DNA from: Rufibacter roseolus
GTDB taxonomy: Bacteria > Bacteroidota > Bacteroidia > Cytophagales > Hymenobacteraceae
NCBI RefSeq assembly: GCF_017916365.1
Contig: NZ_JAFMSU010000002.1
Location: forward strand, 1,240,001-1,304,000
DNA: 64,000 nucleotides
Reading direction: 5' to 3'
The position numbers were made by a program, and so were the translations under genes. Position 1 is the stretch's first letter. Each line of letters opens with the position of its first letter. The notes under the pieces were generated by a model. That model did no database searches, was not told where the DNA came from, and saw only the letters and a program-made list of their open reading frames with translations. Below, piece by piece: positions 1 through 9,846 of this stretch.

Positions 1-1
1 T

Positions 2-2629
2 GGTGCTGCAAGTGGTGCCCAAGTAACTGGTACAGGTGGTTCTATTACCCTTATGTCTGGTGCTTTAACAGCTTCTACCACTTTGACTGTACAAGCGGTT
101 AGCCCTGGAAACTGCGGCAATGTCACCATGGAAGGTTATGTAGCTGTAACAGTAAGTCCAACCCCACTAGCGACAAACATCAGCGCTTCTACTACCAAAT
201 TCTGTGGCAACGGAGGCAATGTAACCTTTACTGCTACCTCAAATCTGGTGAATGGAGTCACATATAGTTTAGCACTAAATGGGACACCAGTTGGTTCCTC
301 CATTGTTTACAATGGAAGCAATACAGTATCCTTCACCACAAGCGTAAACTCTACTGGAACCTACACTATTGTGGCATCCAGCACAAACTGTCCATCTGCT
401 ACCTCAGCCCCGGTAACAGTAACAGTATCTCCAACGCCAATTGTGTACAATGTCACACCTGCCTCATTAACCATCTGTAACGGAAACTCAGCTACCATCA
501 CTCTCTCCAATTCAGAAAATGGCGTTACCTACCAAATTTACAATGGATCTAACCCTAGTGGAACAGCAATTACCGCTACAAGTACTGGTACTTTGACCTT
601 GACATCAGCTGTGCTATCTGCAAATGCAATCCTAACTATTAAAGCATCAAGAAGCGATTGTCCTGCAGTTGATATGAATGGCTCAACAAATGTGACGGTT
701 AGCCCAAAACCAGTATCCCCTACAATCACTGCAAACACCAGTTCTGTATGCGGCAACAGCAACGTCACTATTACTGCAAGTTCTAACCTGGTAAGCGGGG
801 TTTCTTATCAGCTTTATAGAAATGGTATTGCTGAAGGAAACACTATTACCTTCAATGGAAGCAACGCAGTTACGTTTACAGCTGCTGTAACTGAACCATC
901 CACTAAGTTCACAGTGGTTGCCAGCAGTGCCTCCTGCTCACCTGCTACCTCTAACGAAGTAACAGTGACCTCTATCCCAGCACCTGTTGCTCCTGTTATT
1001 TCAGCCTCTGCCACCACTTTCTGCGGAGCTGATAATGTAGTCATTACTGCTACCGGAAACATGGTGAATGGTGTTTCTTACAGACTTTTCCGTAACGGAG
1101 TAGCAGAAGGTAGCTCTATTACCTATAATGGAAGTAACACGGTTTCCTTTACAGCATCTGTTAGTGCTACAACAAAATTCACCGTGGTGGCCACCAGTGG
1201 TTCTTGCCCTTCTGCCACTTCTAATGAAGTTACCGTCACCGTTAACCCAGCACCAGCTGCGCCGGCAATTACCGCCAGCAACGCTAGCATTTGTGGTGGT
1301 ACACCGGTTACCATTTCAGTTGGTTCACCAGTAAATGGATACAGTTATCAATTGTTCCTGAATGGCAGCCCAAGTGGCTCACCCGTTGTTGCGAATGGAG
1401 CGGTCTCCTTCACGGCATCTGCGGCCGGCACCTACAGTGTACGCGCTACTTCCAACAACTGTGATAGCCCGGTGTCTAATGAAGTAACTATTACCTCTAC
1501 CCCAACATTCACGGCAAATGCAGGCCCAGATAAAGCCGTTTGTTCAACAAATGCCCAGGGTAGCAAAACAGTTACGCTTGAAGGAAATACGGCTCCATCT
1601 GGCACAAACGGTGCCTGGACTGTAGTTTCTAAGCCAAGTGGTTCAGGAAACCCTGTCTTTGCTGATGCCACCAACCCAACCACTACTGTCTCTGGTTTGA
1701 ATTCGGGAGCTTACGTTTTCAGATGGACCGTGTCCTCTACTTCCTGTGGCTCACAGGCAGATGAGGTAACTATCACGTTGGATTGTGAGGCAGAAGTTGT
1801 TTCTTCTATGCAACCAAAGGCGGTTTCTGAGTACCAGAACGAAGATGTGCTTTTCACATTTGGTGACAGTGATGCTCCTATCACAGCTTATTCTATTGAT
1901 GACAATTATTCAATACCAGGTGTATCTTACCGGATTGTGAATGGTCAGTTAAGAATGTATGTAAGCAACCGCAGTGCCCTGAGATCAGATTTGTATTCTC
2001 CAACCATCAGAACTACTGATGCTAACGGCGGTACTTCAACCCTTTCTCCAACCGTGATCATAGGCACCCCGCTGCCGGTTACTTTAACGTCCTTTACAGC
2101 TTCAGCCACTAACAATGGCATCAAGCTTAACTGGACTACTGCCTCTGAGAAGGACAATGCCTACTTCCAGGTGGAGCGTAGCCAAAACGGAAAAACCTTC
2201 TTGAGCATCGGGCAGGTAAAAGGAAACGGAACCAGCAACGTGGCGAAGACCTATAGCTTCACCGATGTTTCTGCCCCTGCTGGAACAGTGTACTACCGCC
2301 TGAAACAAGTTGATGTTGATGGAGACTCTGAGTACAGCAAGGTTGTATCCGTGACAGCTTCGGGTAATAAGGCGACTGCTCAAGTAGCCGTATCTCCTAA
2401 CCCATTTACTAAGGAAGTTTCTATCTCTATTAACAGTGTAGAAGACAGAACAGTACAGGTAGAACTCTATGACCTGAACCAGAAACTGATCTACCATGAG
2501 ACTGCCAATGTAACCTCCGGAAAAGTGACCCTCACCAGAGACTTGTCCAGACTTGCCAATGGTGTATACATCCTTAGAATCACGGGGGCTTCCCTTTCTG
2601 AGATCATCAGGGTAGTGAAGGAAGACTAA
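2..2629 (+). CDS. T9SS type A cargo protein with Ig-like repeats (5' end outside window)
   Basis: The reading frame is open from base 2, so this is the C-terminal part of a larger surface protein and the start is missing. It consists of repeated modules of roughly 80-90 residues rich in Thr, Ser and Val. Each module begins with a Cys-containing strand (T-x-F-C-G or S-I-C-G), carries a motif like G-V-S-Y-x-L-x-x-N-G, and ends in S-N-E-V-T-V-T, as in Ig-like adhesin repeats. A longer linker follows. The last part has a fibronectin-like segment (S-E-K-D-N-A-Y-F-x-V-E-R-S) and a terminal region with P-N-P-F, then L-Y-D-L and N-G-V-Y-I-L-R-I. That is the type A sorting domain recognised by the type IX secretion system. 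Inference: it is exported across the outer membrane and anchored at the surface, possibly as an adhesin. The repeated modules are similar to each other at DNA level, so recombination between them is possible. Confidence 0.88.
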   Translation, partial: GAASGAQVTGTGGSITLMSGALTASTTLTVQAVSPGNCGNVTMEGYVAVTVSPTPLATNISASTTKFCGNGGNVTFTATSNLVNGVTYSLALNGTPVGSSIVYNGSNTVSFTTSVNSTGTYTIVASSTNCPSATSAPVTVTVSPTPIVYNVTPASLTICNGNSATITLSNSENGVTYQIYNGSNPSGTAITATSTGTLTLTSAVLSANAILTIKASRSDCPAVDMNGSTNVTVSPKPVSPTITANTSSVCGNSNVTITASSNLVSGVSYQLYRNGIAEGNTITFNGSNAVTFTAAVTEPSTKFTVVASSASCSPATSNEVTVTSIPAPVAPVISASATTFCGADNVVITATGNMVNGVSYRLFRNGVAEGSSITYNGSNTVSFTASVSATTKFTVVATSGSCPSATSNEVTVTVNPAPAAPAITASNASICGGTPVTISVGSPVNGYSYQLFLNGSPSGSPVVANGAVSFTASAAGTYSVRATSNNCDSPVSNEVTITSTPTFTANAGPDKAVCSTNAQGSKTVTLEGNTAPSGTNGAWTVVSKPSGSGNPVFADATNPTTTVSGLNSGAYVFRWTVSSTSCGSQADEVTITLDCEAEVVSSMQPKAVSEYQNEDVLFTFGDSDAPITAYSIDDNYSIPGVSYRIVNGQLRMYVSNRSALRSDLYSPTIRTTDANGGTSTLSPTVIIGTPLPVTLTSFTASATNNGIKLNWTTASEKDNAYFQVERSQNGKTFLSIGQVKGNGTSNVAKTYSFTDVSAPAGTVYYRLKQVDVDGDSEYSKVVSVTASGNKATAQVAVSPNPFTKEVSISINSVEDRTVQVELYDLNQKLIYHETANVTSGKVTLTRDLSRLANGVYILRITGASLSEIIRVVKED

Positions 2630-2652
2630 TCTCATTCACCACCTTATTAAAA

Positions 2653-2699
2653 CCCCACCTACCGCAGATAAAAAGTAGCGGTAGGTGGGGTTTTCTTTT
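2653..2699 (+). terminator. Rho-independent terminator after the T9SS cargo gene
   Basis: A perfect 13-base-pair stem (2653-2665 with 2678-2690) is followed by TTTTCTTTT, 24 bases after the stop codon. Confidence 0.9.
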
Positions 2700-2728
2700 A
2701 GTATTCCCCTGATGATTTAGTAAATTCG
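2698..2728 (+). promoter_or_regulatory. Likely lysC promoter, TAnnTTCG variant
   Basis: TAAATTCG at 2721-2728 resembles the Bacteroidota -7 element (TAnnTTTG) and lies 19 bases before the lysC start. The -33 region is only a weak match (TTAG at 2698-2701, 19 bases upstream). Confidence 0.5.
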
Positions 2729-2747
2729 CAGGTTTTATTTAATATCT

Positions 2748-4082
2748 ATGAAAATCATGAAATTTGGGGGCACCTCCGTAGGCTCTGCGGAGCGGATGGG
2801 TGCCGTCTCACAACTGCTTCCAACCCAGGAACCGGTTATTGTGGTGCTTTCTGCCATGTCAGGAACCACGAACCACCTGGTTCAGATTGGACAGCAACTG
2901 GCCCAAGGCGAGGTAGCCCAGGCAGAATCTCTCACAGCACAATTAGAGCAACACTATAAACAGGTGATTGCTGAACTATATAAACAGGAAGCATCTAAGG
3001 ACAAGGGTAAACAGGTAATTGAAGTAGTTTTCTCTGATATCCGGGCCTGCTTCAACCATCCTTTCTCTCCTGCTTCAGAAAAAATCATTTTGGCGCAGGG
3101 TGAACTGCTGTCAACGCAGCTCTTCAAGATTTTCCAGGATGAGAAAGGCACGCCATCGGTGTTGCTTCCCGCGCTTGATTTCATGAAGATCACCCCAGAT
3201 GAGGAGCCAGACCATGCTTTCATCCGTGAGAACCTGAGAAACCTGCTGGACCAGTACCCAGGCAACCAGTTGTTCATCACACAGGGATACATCTGCCGGA
3301 ACGCCAAAGGCGAAATTGACAACCTCAAGCGCGGGGGCAGCGACTATACCGCTTCCATTGTTGGGGCAGCCGTGAAGGCCTCTGAGATCCAGATCTGGAC
3401 CGATATCAACGGGATGCACAACAACGATCCTCGCATCGTGAAGAACACCTACCCTATCGCGGAGTTGTCTTTTGACGAGGCGGCGGAGTTGGCGTACTTC
3501 GGGGCGAAGATCCTGCACCCTTCCAGCATTCTGCCAGCCCAGCAGCACAACATCCCGGTGCGTCTGTTGAACACCATGGAACCTGAGGCCGCTGGTACCA
3601 CTATCTCTTCTAAAAGAACCGGTAACAAGATCAAGGCGGTAGCGGCCAAAGACGGCATCATTGCCATCAAGATCAAATCCAGCCGCATGTTGCTGGCCTA
3701 TGGTTTCCTGCGCAGCGTGTTTGAGGTGTTTGAGCGTTTCAAGACGCCTATTGACATGATCACCACGTCTGAGGTAGCCGTTTCCCTTACCATCGACAAC
3801 ATCACCTATCTGCCGGAGATCACCGAGGCCCTTCAGCGCTTCGGAACAGTGGAGATTGACACGGAACTGACCATTGTGTGCGTAGTAGGCGACTTCATGG
3901 AAGACAAGCCGGGCGCTGCCCTCAAAGTGGTGCAGTCGCTGGGTCATATCCCACTGCGCATGATCTCTTACGGCGGAAGCAAAAACAACATCAGCTTTTT
4001 AGTGAATACCATCCATAAAGAAGACGCCCTGGTGTCTATCAACGAAGGCGTGTTTCAGGAAAGAGAGGAAGCCAATGCTTAA
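2748..4082 (+). CDS. lysC: Aspartate kinase
   Basis: Phosphorylates L-aspartate with ATP, the first step to lysine, methionine, threonine and diaminopimelate. The 444-residue protein begins with the kinase signature K-F-G-G-T-S-V at residues 5-11. It carries the substrate-binding stretch R-G-G-S-D-Y-T-A followed by W-T-D-I-N-G. The C-terminal third is the regulatory region with two ACT-type domains, so feedback control by an end product is likely. Length and domain content fit a monofunctional enzyme, with no homoserine dehydrogenase fusion; hom is a separate gene at 5625-6872. The ATG at 2748 is chosen because the conserved motif follows at once; an in-frame ATG at 2757 would remove residues before K-F-G-G. 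The last 8 bases overlap lysA, so the two genes are translationally coupled in one operon. Confidence 0.95.
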   Translation: MKIMKFGGTSVGSAERMGAVSQLLPTQEPVIVVLSAMSGTTNHLVQIGQQLAQGEVAQAESLTAQLEQHYKQVIAELYKQEASKDKGKQVIEVVFSDIRACFNHPFSPASEKIILAQGELLSTQLFKIFQDEKGTPSVLLPALDFMKITPDEEPDHAFIRENLRNLLDQYPGNQLFITQGYICRNAKGEIDNLKRGGSDYTASIVGAAVKASEIQIWTDINGMHNNDPRIVKNTYPIAELSFDEAAELAYFGAKILHPSSILPAQQHNIPVRLLNTMEPEAAGTTISSKRTGNKIKAVAAKDGIIAIKIKSSRMLLAYGFLRSVFEVFERFKTPIDMITTSEVAVSLTIDNITYLPEITEALQRFGTVEIDTELTIVCVVGDFMEDKPGAALKVVQSLGHIPLRMISYGGSKNNISFLVNTIHKEDALVSINEGVFQEREEANA

Positions 4083-5220
4083 AGAACAATTGCAGGCGTT
4101 CTCTCAACAACCTACTCCTTTCTATGCCTATGACCTTTCCCTGCTCCGCCTGACGCTGGATACCGCCAAAGCCGAAGCCGGGAAATACGATTTCCATGTG
4201 CATTATGCCCTCAAGGCGAACGCCAACGGCCCTATTCTGGCCGAGATCCTTGAAAGAGGTTTCGGGGCCGATTGCGTGAGCGGAAATGAGGTGCGTCGGG
4301 CGCTGGAGGCCGGCTTTGCGCCGGACCAGATTGTGTTTGCAGGGGTGGGCAAGTCTGACGCGGAGATCAATTTTGCCCTGGATGCCAATATCTTCTGCTT
4401 CAATTCAGAATCTGTGCAGGAACTGGAGGTGATCCAGGAACTGGCGGCCGCTAAAGGAAAAGTAGCGCAGGTAGCTTTGCGCCTCAACCCCAACGTGGAC
4501 GCGTATACCCACAAGCACATCACCACGGGTCTGGAGGAAAACAAATTTGGGATAAATGTGTGGGAACTGGAAGACCTGGTGCCCCAGTTTGCACAGTGGC
4601 CTAACCTGAGACTCATAGGGCTGCACTTCCACATCGGGTCTCAGATCACTGATCTGCGGGCATTCGAAAACCTGTGCGTGCGGGTGAATGAGCTGCAGAG
4701 CTGGTTTGAGGAGCGCGGACTCACGTTCCCGCATCTGAACCTGGGCGGAGGCCTGGGCGTGGATTACCGCACCCCGGAAGAAAACCCCATCGCTGATTTC
4801 GCCACCTACTTCGCTATTTTTGAGCGGTTGCTGGACAAACGTCCCGGTCAGGTGGTGCACTTTGAGTTGGGCAGAGCTTTGGTAGCTTCCAGTGGTAACC
4901 TCATCTCCAAGGTGCTGTACATGAAGCATGGCCAGAAAACGAACTTTGTGATTCTGGACGCTGGCATGACCGAACTGATGCGCCCGGCCCTTTACCAGGC
5001 GTACCATAAGATTGAGAACCTTACCAGCGACCTACCCGCCAAAACCTATGACGTGGTAGGCCCCATCTGTGAATCAACGGACTGCTTCTCCAAGGCCATT
5101 GAACTGCCCGAGACTAAACGCGGTGACCTGGTGGCCATCAGAACAGCAGGTGCCTACGGCGAGGTAATGGTTTCTGAGTACAACCTCCGCGACCGTGTGA
5201 AAGCCGTGTACCTTTCTTAG
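4075..5220 (+). CDS. lysA: Diaminopimelate decarboxylase
   Basis: PLP enzyme that decarboxylates meso-diaminopimelate to L-lysine. The Y-A-L-K-A-N motif places the PLP lysine at residue 47, in the alanine racemase-type barrel. The glycine-rich phosphate-binding stretch L-G-G-G-L-G-V-D-Y follows mid-protein, and G-P-I-C-E-S-T-D near the C-terminus supplies the active-site cysteine contributed to the neighbouring subunit. At 381 residues it is shorter than many LysA proteins (about 420), but every key motif is present. The ATG overlaps the end of lysC by 8 bases and a strong terminator follows, so lysC-lysA forms a closed two-gene unit. A carboxynorspermidine decarboxylase is a related alternative, but the pairing with lysC favours LysA. 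Confidence 0.9.
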   Translation: MLKEQLQAFSQQPTPFYAYDLSLLRLTLDTAKAEAGKYDFHVHYALKANANGPILAEILERGFGADCVSGNEVRRALEAGFAPDQIVFAGVGKSDAEINFALDANIFCFNSESVQELEVIQELAAAKGKVAQVALRLNPNVDAYTHKHITTGLEENKFGINVWELEDLVPQFAQWPNLRLIGLHFHIGSQITDLRAFENLCVRVNELQSWFEERGLTFPHLNLGGGLGVDYRTPEENPIADFATYFAIFERLLDKRPGQVVHFELGRALVASSGNLISKVLYMKHGQKTNFVILDAGMTELMRPALYQAYHKIENLTSDLPAKTYDVVGPICESTDCFSKAIELPETKRGDLVAIRTAGAYGEVMVSEYNLRDRVKAVYLS

Positions 5221-5254
5221 CGTTTCACAAAGCTTATCCAGCTTTCAATTTTTG

Positions 5255-5308
5255 AACTCCGTTCTGGGGCTGTTTTCTAAAAATCAGCGCCAGAACGGAG
5301 TTTTTTTT
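5255..5308 (+). terminator. lysCA terminator with a repeat-family core in its loop
   Basis: A 13-base-pair stem (5255-5267 with 5290-5302) is followed by eight T. The loop contains GGCTGTTTTC, then AAAAATCAGC, which is the core of the dispersed intergenic palindrome described in the findings. Confidence 0.88.
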
Positions 5309-5472
5309 CAGGCGGATTTTAGATCAGCTAAGCCCTTTCAGCTAAAGGAAATTCCCAAAACAAGCAGTTCCGATTTAGAGGTAATTCCGGAAAAAGAGAC
5401 CAAAAACAGCCCCCCAAGAAGTATGCTGGTCTGAACAGCACTTAATGATCCTTGACGCAGGCTATGTTATAT

Positions 5473-5502
5473 AACCGTTTTATCTAAAACAGGCCATAAA
5501 CG
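5473..5502 (+). repeat. Dispersed intergenic palindrome copy
   Basis: CCGTTTTATCTAAAACAGG followed by CCATAAACG. It sits between the converging lysA and hom genes. The rest of 5309-5624 shows no convincing gene; a 60-codon frame at 5252-5434 runs through the lysA terminator and is rejected. Confidence 0.6.
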
Positions 5503-5624
5503 TAAACACCCAGCTTATAGCCAGGTGTCTGCGTAATTGAACGAACTAAATAAACAAGCTATTCTTTGAAAGCGGATAATCTGCTTTGGATGCTGAAATG
5601 TTTTTCCAAATTAGATCTGGAAAA

Positions 5625-6872
5625 TCAGGAAACCTCCTGCTGTACTTTCACTTTTTTTCTGGGTGCGCCCACAAAGTCAGAAGACAGGGCCATAATGTAG
5701 GCGCCGGCTTTTCTGATGTGGTCCTGGTTTTTGATCAGGTTGCCCAATGTAACTGTGCCCAGCACGCTGAAGGTATCATTGTCCCGCTGCACGTTCTGCA
5801 GATTGGTTAAGCCCAATGCGGCTACCAGTTCTGGCTCACTGCTGCGCAGGTATACCTCCAGTTCAAAATCCAGCGCCAAGGCCGGAGCATTGGTGGTTTT
5901 GCCTAGCTTCTTATAACCGTAAGAATAACCGTTGCTGATGGAAACGATGTCTGACAGCACCGCGGCTCCGGTGGGGTGCCCGCCGGCACCACGGCCTTTG
6001 AACAACTGCGGACCAGAGTAGGTGCCCTGCACCACCACGCCATTGAATTCCTGCTCTACCACAAAAAGATCGTCTGAGGCGTCTACCATACTAGGCAACA
6101 CCACTGGTACCAACTCCCCGTCTGAGGTTAGGTGCACCGAAGCCACCATTTTGATGACGGAATCGCTTTGCTTGGCATATTCCACGTCTGCGCCACCCAA
6201 GTGATCTATGCCGAAGAAGGCCAACTCCTCGGGGGCAATGGTTCTGCCAAATGCGTGCGCCGTTAAGATACAAAGCTTGTGGCGGGCATCGGCTCCGGCC
6301 ACGTCCAACCAAGGGTCCAGTTCAGCAAAGCCTTTGTCCTGGGCTTCCTTCAGGGCCTCGGCATAGCCTTTCTGCAGTTTGAAGATCTGGCTAAGGATGT
6401 AGTTAGACGAACCGTTCAGAATGCCGTGGACCCGTTCCAGTGGTTCGTTGGAAAAATATTCCTCCACCGTTCTGATAATAGGTATCCCCCCGGCCACCGC
6501 CGCCTCATATAATAACACGCCGCCAAACTCCTGCTGCAAAGCCAGCAACTCTGGCAGATGGTAGGCCACCAGTTTTTTGTTGGCAGTTACCACCCTTTTA
6601 CCGCGCCGCAGAGCCTCGGCCACAATTGTGTAGGCTTCATTGGCATCACTTATGGCTTCCACCAGGATATCCAAAGAATCATCCTGCAGCACCTGGTGCC
6701 AGTCATAGGTGAAACTCTCTGAAGGCAAAGGCCGCAGTTTTTTAGGGTCTTTCACGCAGATGCGTTCTACTTTGAACGGAAGCGCCTCTTCGCGGGAAAG
6801 TATGTCGTAAAGGCCCTGGCCTACGCAGCCAAACCCAAACAAGCCGATTTTTAGAAGACGGTGGGAATCCAT
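5625..6872 (-). CDS. hom: Homoserine dehydrogenase
   Basis: Reduces aspartate semialdehyde to homoserine, the branch point to methionine and threonine. The N-terminus has the dinucleotide-binding loop G-F-G-C-V-G at residues 13-18. V-T-A-N-K-K-L and the catalytic-domain stretches A-V-A-G-G-I-P-I-I and G-I-L-N-G-S-S-N-Y-I-L follow in the usual order. The 415-residue length leaves about 80 residues after the catalytic domain, which look like a divergent regulatory domain, but no clear ACT motif is visible. It is the last gene of the metY-metX-hom run and overlaps metX by 22 bases, which implies coupling. It converges with lysCA. Cotranscription behind the SAM riboswitch at 9530-9643 would place homoserine supply under methionine control. 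Confidence 0.94.
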   Translation of the reverse strand: MDSHRLLKIGLFGFGCVGQGLYDILSREEALPFKVERICVKDPKKLRPLPSESFTYDWHQVLQDDSLDILVEAISDANEAYTIVAEALRRGKRVVTANKKLVAYHLPELLALQQEFGGVLLYEAAVAGGIPIIRTVEEYFSNEPLERVHGILNGSSNYILSQIFKLQKGYAEALKEAQDKGFAELDPWLDVAGADARHKLCILTAHAFGRTIAPEELAFFGIDHLGGADVEYAKQSDSVIKMVASVHLTSDGELVPVVLPSMVDASDDLFVVEQEFNGVVVQGTYSGPQLFKGRGAGGHPTGAAVLSDIVSISNGYSYGYKKLGKTTNAPALALDFELEVYLRSSEPELVAALGLTNLQNVQRDNDTFSVLGTVTLGNLIKNQDHIRKAGAYIMALSSDFVGAPRKKVKVQQEVS

Positions 6873-7906
6873 GTTTTTCTTTGTTGTTTTTTCTGTAAAA
6901 AAGTATCTAAGTGACGGCTTAGCTGGTCTGTCTCCAACAGGAACCCGTCATGCCCGGCTTCTGAGTGAATGACCTGGAAAGTGGCATTGGGAATATACCG
7001 GGTCACGTATTTCTGCTCCACCAATGGGAACAACTGATCAGTATCCACGCCAATAACCAGGGTCTCTGCTTTTACCTGGCGCAAGGCTGCTTCTGTGTTG
7101 CCTCGGTTGCGTCCCACGTTGTGGCTGTCCATGATTTTGGAGAGCTGCCAGTAAGAATAAGCATTGAAGCGCTTGGCCAGCTTCTCGCCCTGGTACCGCT
7201 GGTAACTGGCCGCCCGGTAAATTCTTTTCAAATCTGAAGAACCCTCGCGCTGCGCCTGGTTATAGGAGTTATAGGTGCGGTAAGATAGTAAGGCAACGGA
7301 ACGGGCTGTTTTCATTCCCTCCAGTCCGGCGTCATCGGTGGCCAACTGCCAGGTAATATCCTGCTCAATGGCCATGCGTTGGCTCTCATTCAGGGCGATG
7401 GCCCAAGGCGATTGCCGGGCGTTGCCTGCCACCTGTACCAGGCGCTTGACTCTTTCCGGATGTTCAATAGCCCACTCCAGGGCCTGCTGGCCGCCTATGG
7501 AGCCGCCAATGAGTACGTTTATCTGCTCTATTTCTAAATGTTCGCGCAAAGCATCAAAGGCCCGCACCACATCACGGATGGTTAAAACCGGGAAAGTATG
7601 ATAGTATGGCTTGCCGGTATCCGGGTTCAGGCTCAAAGGGCCGGTAGAACCGTAGCAGCTACCCAAAGAGTTGGCGCAGACAATGAAATGCTTGGCCGGA
7701 TCAAAGGTCTTTCCTTCGCCAAACAAATCTCCCCACCAGTCTTTCACAAAAGCGTTGCCGGTGAAAGCGTGGCAAACCCACACCACATTGCTGCGGTCCT
7801 CGTTGAGGGTGCCCCAGGTGGTATAAAAGAGCTGGAAACCGGGCAAAGATCGCCCGGACTCCAACGTGAATTCTTCAGTGTAATTAAAAACGCGTCCTTT
7901 TAACAT
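6851..7906 (-). CDS. metX: Homoserine O-acetyltransferase
   Basis: Transfers acetyl from acetyl-CoA to homoserine, activating it for direct sulfhydrylation by MetY. It is a 351-residue alpha/beta-hydrolase fold protein. Family signatures include W-V-C-H-A-F-T-G-N, then N-S-L-G-S-C-Y-G-S-T-G-P near residues 79-90. The nucleophile elbow G-G-S-I-G-G puts Ser136 in the active site. The Asp (V-D-T-D-Q-L-F-P) and His (E-A-G-H-D-G-F) of the triad lie near the C-terminus. Succinyl specificity cannot be excluded from sequence alone, but the MetX fold with an adjacent MetY favours acetyl. The start is 5 bases after metY stops and the end overlaps hom by 22 bases: one operon. Confidence 0.93.
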   Translation of the reverse strand: MLKGRVFNYTEEFTLESGRSLPGFQLFYTTWGTLNEDRSNVVWVCHAFTGNAFVKDWWGDLFGEGKTFDPAKHFIVCANSLGSCYGSTGPLSLNPDTGKPYYHTFPVLTIRDVVRAFDALREHLEIEQINVLIGGSIGGQQALEWAIEHPERVKRLVQVAGNARQSPWAIALNESQRMAIEQDITWQLATDDAGLEGMKTARSVALLSYRTYNSYNQAQREGSSDLKRIYRAASYQRYQGEKLAKRFNAYSYWQLSKIMDSHNVGRNRGNTEAALRQVKAETLVIGVDTDQLFPLVEQKYVTRYIPNATFQVIHSEAGHDGFLLETDQLSRHLDTFLQKKQQRKTWIPTVF

Positions 7907-7911
7907 GGCCT

Positions 7912-9261
<1,350 letters not shown>

Positions 9262-9375
9262 TTACAATTGAAGAATTGAACAAATTCAAGAGCCAGAAAT
9301 ACAAACAGGTTACAGGTTTCCTCCTGAAGCTGCTGTGCATCAGGTCCCTGAGAAAAAATTAATTAACTGGAGGGA

Positions 9376-9519
9376 TTAACGACAACAGCAACAAATATCC
9401 ATAATGGACATAGTGCACATTCGCGTAATGGAAGGGATAATAGAATGGGTAATACCTGTTGCCGCCATGTTCAGGCGCGGCGCTGCATTGTCAGAAGTGG
9501 CGTTGAATTGATTTTCCAT
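9376..9519 (-). CDS. Putative 47-codon leader peptide ending in four cysteines
   Basis: This small frame lies in the metY leader, starting 11 bases after the SAM-I aptamer and stopping 126 bases before metY. It begins with an ATG and ends M-D-I-C-C-C-C-R-stop; one more Cys lies nine residues before the cluster. Internal ATGs at codons 34, 37 and 40 could give 14-, 11- or 8-residue peptides with the same end. The Cys codons are TGT, TGC, TGT, TGT. No domain or signal peptide is seen. Inference: a cis-acting reading frame whose translation rate over the Cys codons reports Cys-tRNA supply, in the manner of amino acid attenuators. Poly-cysteine leaders of that kind are known upstream of sulfur genes in mycobacteria. 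A chance ORF cannot be ruled out, but four consecutive Cys codons just before a sulfur operon are hard to dismiss. Confidence 0.55.
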   Translation of the reverse strand: MENQFNATSDNAAPRLNMAATGITHSIIPSITRMCTMSIMDICCCCR

Positions 9520-9529
9520 CTTCGTATCA

Positions 9530-9643
9530 ATTTATATTCCCCAGGTGGCAATATGTCCCCTGGGATCAGGACTTAGCACCTTACACGGCTGGTAGGTTGC
9601 TAGAGCTTCATTGAGCCTGTCTCTCCGCTCTTCTTTATAAATC
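9530..9643 (-). promoter_or_regulatory. SAM-I (S-box) riboswitch
   Basis: Read on the minus strand, the region has the S-box order of conserved segments. AGAGCGGAGAGACAGGCTC comes first, then AATGAAGCTCTAGCAACC, then GGTGCTAAGTCCTGA. A C/G-rich hairpin (CCCAGG with CCTGGG) follows. TTTATA at the 5' edge pairs with TATAAA at the 3' edge as the closing P1 helix. In the family, S-adenosylmethionine binding lowers expression of methionine genes. It lies between the promoter at 9672-9702 and the poly-Cys ORF. No classical terminator with a U tract directly follows P1, so control may be translational or act through the downstream ORF. Confidence 0.93.
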
Positions 9644-9671
9644 AACTACCGGAATAATTGACTTGATGCTG

Positions 9672-9702
9672 CAAATCTATCAACGAAAAACTAAACCCCA
9701 AA
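9672..9702 (-). promoter_or_regulatory. metY-metX-hom promoter, full Bacteroidota consensus
   Basis: On the minus strand: TTTG (9702-9699), exactly 19 bases, then TAGATTTG (9679-9672). Transcription would begin about 20 bases before the riboswitch. Confidence 0.8.
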
Positions 9703-9796
9703 TAATTTTGAAAAAATTTTGCGAATTATTTTAAAAAACCAACAAATGTTAGTAAATGAGGAGGCAGATAAAACCAGACCGGAAAATAGAAATATT

Positions 9797-9827
9797 CTTG
9801 CCCCGTCTGTATCCTTTCCTAACTTTG
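9797..9827 (+). promoter_or_regulatory. purC promoter, Bacteroidota consensus
   Basis: CTTG ending at 9800, exactly 19 bases, then TAACTTTG at 9820-9827. The element ends 19 bases before the purC ATG, so the 5' UTR is very short. Confidence 0.75.
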
Positions 9828-9846
9828 CCTCCCTTAGTTATCTGCT

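Noticed and set aside
2102..2635. 177-codon antisense ORF over the T9SS sorting domain
   Set aside because: Shadow of the plus-strand gene, no family features, and no gap in the real gene's coding pattern.
5252..5434. 60-codon ORF downstream of lysA
   Set aside because: Its start lies in the lysA terminator stem and the peptide has no recognisable features.
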